Of a stretch of DNA of 50,591 bases, positions 27,701 through 36,700 are shown one piece after another. Both the position numbers and the translations under genes were made by a program. The notes under the pieces were generated by a model. That model was not told the DNA's origin, searched no databases, and saw only the letters and a list, made by a program, of their open reading frames with translations. The stretch comes from Bacteroidales bacterium (lineage in GTDB: Bacteria > Bacteroidota > Bacteroidia > Bacteroidales > ML635J-15): NCBI GenBank assembly GCA_017645925.1, contig JAGCNN010000255.1:1-50591 (forward strand), in the 5' to 3' direction. The first letter of the stretch is position 1. Every line of letters starts with the position of its first letter.

Positions 27701-30700
27701 ATTCTCAGGATTATATGGATCGGGATCGGTCGGGTCGCAACCAATACAAGGAAGCTCGTTGTCCTCTACATTCACTATGAACGAACAAGGCACGATAAAG
27801 GTTCCATCAGACACATACCATGTAACCAATGTTGCGCCAAGCGAGAATGTAACTCCATCCAAGGTTTCAAAGCCTGGTTCACTAGGAATCTCAATGCCTG
27901 AGCCTATTACCACATAATCACCCAGTACATCGTCATATACGCTAAGTACGCAAGTTCTTGATACAACAGCTACATTGTCGGTTGCTGTTATATCCCAAGC
28001 TGTACCGCTATGTGTATAAGTATCTACGTAGGCTGGAGATGTCGAAACTGTTATTTGGTTTTGTCCACTAATTACTTCTGTAAAGCTTTCACAGCTAATT
28101 CCATTGACATTAGGATCATTCGGATCTGGGTCACAGCCAATGCAAGGCGGCTGGTCATCAGTAACTATCACATCAAACGAACAATCAACTACATGGATAC
28201 CATCAGAAACATACCATGTAACCGTAGTAGTACCAACGTTGAAATGCTGTCCGTTAAGAGTTGTATTTTCACCATCAACAACATCGGTATCACCACTTAA
28301 TGCGTAATACGGATATCCAGCTACTATACCAACATTATCATTGGCATCAATATTCCAATCATTACCACTATGTGTATATGTGTTTTGTCCTGGGTCGGTA
28401 ACAACTCTCACCTCACCAGTATTATCAGTAATGCTTTCACAGCTGATACCATGATTCGGGTTAAACGGATCTGGATTGTCGGGGTCCGGATCATCAGGGT
28501 CACAACCGATGCAAGGTGGCTCGTCATCAGTTACAATTACACTAAACGGACAAGTCTCATCATTGCCACACATATCATATATGGTATATGTAACATCTGT
28601 TTGTCCTAATGGATATGTTCCACTTGCATTAGCCGTATTAGTATGATCATTTATGTAATAATCAATTGTACAGTTGTCAGACATTCCTGTTGGCAACGGC
28701 ACTGTAACATCGGCAGTGTTTACATGCGAATCGGTGCTTACAGAAATTGGAGAAGCCGGACATGTGATTTGTGGATTTTCATCATCAACCGCCGCGAATG
28801 TTACGGAGCTTTCAGCCGTACATCCGTAGTCATCGTTAACCGACAAAGTAATATTATAGGTATGGCATCTGCCATCGCTTGCGATAGTTGCCTGGTCGGG
28901 ATGTCCGTCAACAGCAGTTGCAGTGGTCCACGAATATGTATAAGGTGCTGTTGCTCCCGAAACGAGAGAACCAAACTCATAGTCGCTGCCACTTGCTATT
29001 GGGCAGGTGTTGTTTGTTGGAGTTGTTATCGATGCCGACAATGTCTCGGGTACGTTAACCGTAATTGTTAAATTATCCGTGTGTCCGCATTCATCAGAAA
29101 CTGTTACTACAACATCTTGACTTGGTCTTGCTGTAATTACTGCTCCAGCTGTCTCACTTTGTGTAATTACCAAATCACCTCTTGAACATGCATCGCTTGT
29201 ACTTACCAAAGTCGTAAGATCCGGGAATGTGAACTTACAACCATCTATTGGTACTGCATCCACACTTGCATAACTTGGATCAATCAGACTAATTGTCGGA
29301 ACTGTTTCATCTGCCACGGTTATTACCTTTTCGGCAAGCTCCGACTGGCAGTGGTTTGCATCCTCAACCTGCAACTTCAAAGTGTAGTCGTGCGAACAAT
29401 AGTCGTTTGGAACGCTAACAGTTGCCGTTGTCGATGTAACAGTTGTAGCATCACTTATGCTTGGTTCGGTTGATGCAACGGCAAACGAACCGTCGTTTGT
29501 CCAAGTGTAAGTGTATAAAGGAGCCGGTGTTGCAATAGGATTAGTATAAGTCAACGTAGCTTCTATTTCAATGCTTCCTGCCGAAGGACATACTGGCTGA
29601 GTAACATCACCCAAAGTTACAGTAGGATTCGGATGTACAAGCAATTCAACATAGCCTTCCACCTCACAACCATTTTCGGCAACAATGTGCTGAGTATATC
29701 TGTGAGTTGTGTAATTTGTAGGTCTTACATTAAGTGTTGCTCCATTCGTTCCGCTAGTTATTCCAGCATTTTCTGTCGGGTCAACAGTCCATGAGTACGA
29801 AGCAATATCAACTTCATTGCCAGCATTGACCACTGTAAGAGTGAGCGGCAATTCCGATTCGCAGACTACGGTATTAGTTTCAGCCGTTATGCTCGGAACC
29901 GGACGGTTGCCTATGGAAACTTGAGCCGTCGCTATACAATGATGGTCATCTTCAACCGTAACTGTATAAGTGCCAATAGCAAGTCCTGTTGCAGTTGCTA
30001 AACTCTGTACTGGGTCTGTATTCCATGTGTATGTGTATGGACCTGTACCATCGTGAGCAACTACTGTAGCCTCTCCCACTGCCTGACCTGTACATGAATT
30101 TGTAACATCATTATCGGTATCAATTGTCGCAGTAAGAGTTACAGGCTGAGTAATGTTTACTTCCTCTGTTGCCGTACAGTCGTTGCCATCGCGTACATAT
30201 ATATTATAGGTATGGCTATTTACTGGATGTGCATCGGCAGCAAGACCTGTAAATGTGTATTGTGCATATTGTTCCTCACCACGCGAATCGTACAGAGTTG
30301 CACCATTGTCGCTGCTGAATACATAATAGTAAGGCTGTGAAGCCGGTCCATCGCTGTATGGAGTTGGATTGTCAGTAGATGGAGTTGTTACCAAAACAGT
30401 TATTTTTCCATCGTCTGCACCATAACACGACACATTCTTAGAAGTAACCTCTATAGTAGGATTTACCTTTTCCACGATGGTAACGCTGCTTGTTGCCGTA
30501 CAGCCCGCGCCATCGGTAACAACAACCGAGTAATCACCACCTGTAAGGCCGGATATTGTAGCAGAAGTTGCGGATGTATTCCATTCGTATGTATATGCAA
30601 GAGATGAGCCAGGATTTCCACCAGCAGGAGTTGCTGTGGCAGTACCTATGTTGCCAGTTACGCATGACTGGTGAACACCTGTTATCTCTACTGTAAGCTG

Positions 30701-33700
30701 CGGACGAATGATTATCTCGCCGCTTAATGGAGGATTATCACATGGGGAGATTGCTCCAGTGGTCTGTACTGTATATCTATAAGTTCCAGCTACCGGAGTT
30801 GTGCCTTCCGTGATTGTCAAGGTCTTTGCTGACGGATCTACAGACCACGACAAGCAAGTTGATTCAGGAGCTGTTTCTGTCCACGTAAGGGTTGCGCCAT
30901 CAGCACCGCCACTGTAGGTATATACTATGTCGGTTAGAGTTTCATCGAAGCACAAGGTCTGTGATGGCGCGCCAGATGTATGCGTAAGTATTGCAGTCGG
31001 GTTGACGGTAAGTGAAACTGTTCCCGATACAACGCAGCCGTTCTCAGCCGTTATAACATCGGTATAGACGTAGGTTACTGGTTCTTCGTACGGACTTATT
31101 CCTGTCGGGGTTACTTCGAGCGATTCGGCAGTAAGGTCGGACGGCATGCCTGCACCAGTTGTCGGTGCAACACTCCACGAGTGCGATGCTATATCCACAT
31201 CGTGGTTGTTAAGTATGCTGAACTCGCGAGTCGAAGAAGACAAGCAGACTGCATCGGCAGTAGTGCTGACATTTATGTTCGGTACTGGACGGGGGTCAAT
31301 TGTTACTGCATTTGTACCAATACAACCGTATGAGTCGGTAACTGTTACATTGTAAGTGCCAGCGGCAAGACCACTTATCTCTTGGGTTGTCCTTGGTTCA
31401 TCCCATGGATTCGTGGCTTTGTTCCATGCGTATCTATATTCTGGGTACGGAGCGACACCTATTCTTCCGCCATTGGGCGTTACAGTAGCAACACCAATCG
31501 CCTGACCTGCACAGTCTTCCGTTACTACAGACGGAGTTGCTGTAACTAGTGTCGGTTGCCATACTTCTACCCCACCGCTTACTGATGCCGTACACTCGTG
31601 TGAATCGCTTACAACAACATTGTACGTTTGCGCCAGCAAATCTGTGAATTGAGCCGTAACAGAAGTATTGCTGTTGCTGTAGTACGTGGTGTAGTTGCTT
31701 CCACCATCAATGCTGAACTGGTAATAGTAAGGTGTTGACGGATTTGTACCATTGTCATAGATTGTTCCACCAGTTGCAACAAGTGAGAACCCTCCGTCGT
31801 CGTAGCCGTTACAAGTTGCTTCGGTAACTGTTCCCGAAAGTGCTACTGTAGGAACCGGATATATTGTAAGAGGTACGCTTGCTGTAACTACACAGCCGTT
31901 AGATGCTGTGATAGAAACCGTATAGGTATGTGTGCCTACCGCTGGAGTTACAGTAACAGTTGCGTCATCAGAACCAGCCGGCAAACCTGCATCGGTAGAA
32001 CTTGCGCTCCATGCATAGGTTGAACCTGTTCCGCCATTGCTTACTACAAGTTCGGTTTCATTGTCGTATAAGCACTTGTCTGCACGACCTGTAACATCAA
32101 GTGAGAAGTCTGGTACTGGACGTGGTAAAACTTCCTTCGAAGTTGTTATCGAACAGCCGTTGCCATCGGTAACTACTACCGTGTACATACCAGCAGACAG
32201 CTCGTTGATGCTTGCTGTTGTTGCGCCTGTGTTCCACGAATAGGTGTATTCCGGGTTTGGTGAAGTGCCAGGGGTTCCGTGGTCTGCCGTTACAGTAAGC
32301 GCACCAACCGACTGTCCCTGACAAGTCGGTATGGTATTGGCGTCAGTAATCTCGGCTGTAACATAAGTGTCAGGCTCGGTAACATGAGGCGTAGCGGTTG
32401 CAACACAGTCGTTGCCGTCTCGTACATATATATTATAGGTATTTGCTAAGAGGTTCGGGAAACTATGTACATAATAGTCGTCTCCCGATGACTGCTCTGT
32501 ATTTGAACCGCCGTCCTTGCTGAACAAGTAGAAGTAAGGTTCAGTTGTTGTACCTTCACCGTAAGGATTGCTAGTACCAGCATTTGTTCCGTGGTTGGTT
32601 ACTGTTACCTGTATAGCACCAGTGTTGAATCCATGGCAAAGAACGTTGGTTACGTCAATGCTGATGCTCGGGTTGGTCTTCGACTCTATGGTCACGCTGC
32701 CAGTTGCGGTACATGTGTTGGCGTCGGTAACCACTACATTGTATGTGCCACCTGCAAGTTCATTGATAGACTGAGTGGTACGAGGTGTTGGCGTAGTATT
32801 CCAAGAATACTGGTAGTAGGTATCTGGAGCCGTACCGAATGGCTTGCCTCCTGCTGGATGTGCAGTAACAACACCAATGTTGCCTGATACGCACGACTGG
32901 TGGTCGCCGGTGACAGTTACCGTAAGCTGCGGACGGATGATTATTATTCCTTCATAATAAGGATTGCTACATGGAGATACAGCACCAACAGCATCCACTC
33001 TATATCTGTAGGTGCCTGCTACCGGTTCGCCACCTTCGCTTATAGTAAGCGTATGCGTGGTATTGTCGATTGCATAGCTAAGGCAGGTTGATGCTGGTGC
33101 AGGATCCCCCCATGTAAGGGTTACTCCACTTGCTCCGCCGCTGTACTCGAATACTATCGGGACGAGTGTCTTCTCGAAGCACAAGGTCTGGTCTAGGTCG
33201 CCAGATGTATGGGTTAGAACAACTGTCGGGTTGACGGTAAGTGAAACTGTTCCCGATACAATGCAGCCGTTATCTGCCGTTACAACATCGGTATAGACGT
33301 AGGTTACCGCTTCTTCGTACGGACTTATTCCTATCGGGGCTACTTCGAGCGATGCGGTAGTAAGGTTGGACGGCATGCCTGCACCATCTGTCGGTGCTAC
33401 ACTCCACGAGTGCGATGCTATATCCACTGTGTTGGAGCTGTTGAGTATGCTAAATGAGCTGGTCGATGAAGACAAGCAGACTGCGTCGGCTGTTGTGCTG
33501 GCATTGATGTTCGGTACTGGACGGGCGGTGATTTCCTTCCATGCCGTTGCAGTACAACCTTGTGCATCCGATACCGTTACTTGGTAGCTGCCAACTGGAA
33601 GGTCGGTTATAATCCGTGTATTTCTGTTTGGATCCCAAGTTGGTGTCGGATACGTGTTCCATGCATAATTATAATAGGTATCAGGAGCTGTACCGAACTG

Positions 33701-36700
33701 GGTTCCGCCTGTAACTGTAACCGTTGCAGTTCCTACCGACTGGTCGGTACAAGTTTTGAGTATGTCCTCGTTGCGTATGACAGCAACAAGTTCATCTGGT
33801 TGGGTAATCACCTGCGTAGTTGATACCGTACAGCCGTTGCCATCGCGTACATATATATTATAGGTATAGGACGAGTTGCCATTTGTTGAAACCGGGAAGG
33901 TATATGTTTGGTAGTTGGTGCCAGACGAGTGCTCATAGCTGCTTCCGCCGTTATCGCTGAATTCGTAGTAGTACGGACTTCCAGATGTACCCTCGCCACA
34001 AGGTATGCTTGTGCCTGCACCAGTTACTTCTACCGTGATGGTTCCAGAATCTTCTCCGTTACACTTTACATCGGTATGCGAAACGGAAATTGTCGGATTC
34101 GTATTGGCGACAATGTTTACCGGAGCTGTGACCGTACAGTTGTTGGCATCGGTTACAATTACATTGTAGTCGCCACCTGCGAGCCCATTGATTGTTGCGG
34201 TAGTCTCTCCGTTGTCCCACGAGTAAGTATAGTTAGAAGCGTTTCCGCCATGTGGCGTTGCTGTTGCAATACCAATATTGCCAGTTACACATGAGTGATG
34301 GTCGGCGGTAGCCGTTACTGTAAGCTCGGGATAAATGGTTATTGTGCCTGTTAACGGAGCTTGAGCACATGCATTTCCTGCTGCAGTTGTTGTTACTGCC
34401 CTATAGGTATATGTTGCACCCTCTGTTGGAGCAGTACCAGTTGCGCTTATAGTCATTGTGCCGGCATCGTAGCTCAGACAAGTCGGTGCTGGAGTCGATG
34501 TCCATTCAAAGTTTACACCAGTTGCACCACCGCCGTAGGTAAATATAATATTATTGAAACCACCCGGGAAATCGCTGTAGCACTTTGTCTGGTCCTTTGT
34601 GCCCGAACCCGAAGCTGTGTTTATTGTCGGTACCGGACTGACAGAAAGGCTATAGTTGCTTGTTACAGAACATCCGTTTTCGGCAGCTACTACAACCGAA
34701 TAGGTATAATCGCCAACTGCGGTAGGTGTTACTGTAATTGCATTGAGGTCATCACCAGTTGTCGTTGCAGGCAAACCGGCATCAGCACCCGAAGTGGTTG
34801 ACCACGAATAACTCTCAACATTGATAGTATTTGATGTGCTGAGGTTTACAGAAAGTTCGGTAGCGGGGTATGAGAAGCACTTTGTAAGACCATCGCCACC
34901 AAGTGTATAATCCGGTAGATGGCGGTCGCTAATAGTTACCGATGCTGTAGCTGTACATTCATTAGCATCACTTACTGTTACATTATAGGTACCAACACCA
35001 AGATTTGAAATTGATGCCGTAGTCGAAGATGATGGATCATCCCATGCATATATGTAGTATTGATTGTGTGACGCATCCTCATAAGGAATACCATAGCTTG
35101 CAGTTACAGTTGCAGCACCTACGGTCTGGCCGGTACAAGTTTGCGTAACGTTACTCGGCTCTATTGCTGCTGTTATATGTGCCTGTGTAGGCTGGGTTAT
35201 CGTAACAACATCCCTATCGGTACATCCGTGGCTATCCATTACAACAACATTGTAGCTATTGGCCGGAAGGTTCGAGAATGTAATCTGGGTAAGGTCTCCT
35301 GTAGTAGCATGAGTATAGGTAGAACCATTATCCTTGCTGAACTGGTAGTAATACGGATTTGCAGAAGAGCCATCGCCATAGGGAGTACCGTCTGTTGCCG
35401 AAAGCGTAAATGCACCAGTACTTTCGCCATTACACCGCACATTTGTAACTCCACTATACGACAGAACTGGCGGATCGTAAACCAGAACTTCTACATTATT
35501 CTCAACCAAAGTACACTCCCGACCGTCAGGACGGACATCCTTAACATACACCGTATATGTAGTAGTTTGACTAGGTGTTACCGTATAGTCTCCACTTGTT
35601 GAGAAATGTGCATCATCGCCCCAGCTGTACATTATGGTTCCACCCGACTGCGACTGTGCCGATGCCGTCAATGTAATAGTTGTATTAGGACAAATTGGCC
35701 TATCGGGCACACTGGTAATAGTAAGACCTGTAGGCAGTGGTGCTACATTGAGCACTATAGATTCATTGTCGGCACACTGCAAGGTAGTTCCATCACCCAT
35801 ATCATAGTGTGTGGTTGCAGTTACCGTATAGGTTGTATTTCCTACCGGAGGAGTAACATTGTGCGGATTGGCTTCACCATCGCTCCATATATATTGCTCA
35901 ACCGGCATAGGCGAAGTTGCATTAAGCGGGAACGGCTCGCCTTCGCATATATGCGGGTCGTAACCCGACGATATAGTAATATCAGGCAAGCTGTAGATAG
36001 GAATAGTTTTCTCATTCCAGCATCCACCATGAGCATCATCGGTGGTAAACTTTATGGTTATAGCATCTGGAAGCGCACCTGTAATGGTATAATGTGTTTG
36101 CGAGCCAGAAGGAGGATTAAGTGATGGGCGCATGCTCTCGTCCAAGGTTGACAAGTCTTCTATCTCGGTGCCATCATAATTAACACTCGAAATCGACCAG
36201 GCACCCAAATTCTCGGCAGGGCTTTCTGGTGTCAGACCAAGCTCTATTGTTGAACCCTCGCATATATAGTTGGTTCCATCAAATACAATTTCGGGGATAG
36301 GGGTAACCTCCATAGTAAACGTATTTGATATTGACCTACAGAATTCACTTTCGATATTTGCCTCGTTACCAGCCACAATAAGCCTGTAGTAGTGGTGAGG
36401 CGGAGCAGGGTTGCCGGGTGTTGGGTTTGGTTCGGTTATGGTAATCTCGTTTCCTCCATAACGGCTTTCGTTATTGGTTGAAATCAAACCGTCGCTCGAC
36501 TCACCGCCATCAAACTCAATGGTTTCCCAGTTGATATTATCGTCTGAACGCTGCCAGCCATATACTGGACTGCCGTTAAATACATCATGCTCATCTACAA
36601 GATCCGCCCCCAAAGTAACCTGCGAACCTGTACATATATTGACAGAACTGAATATTTCATCTTCACCAACAATACCAATGGTAACTTCAGGCATACATAC

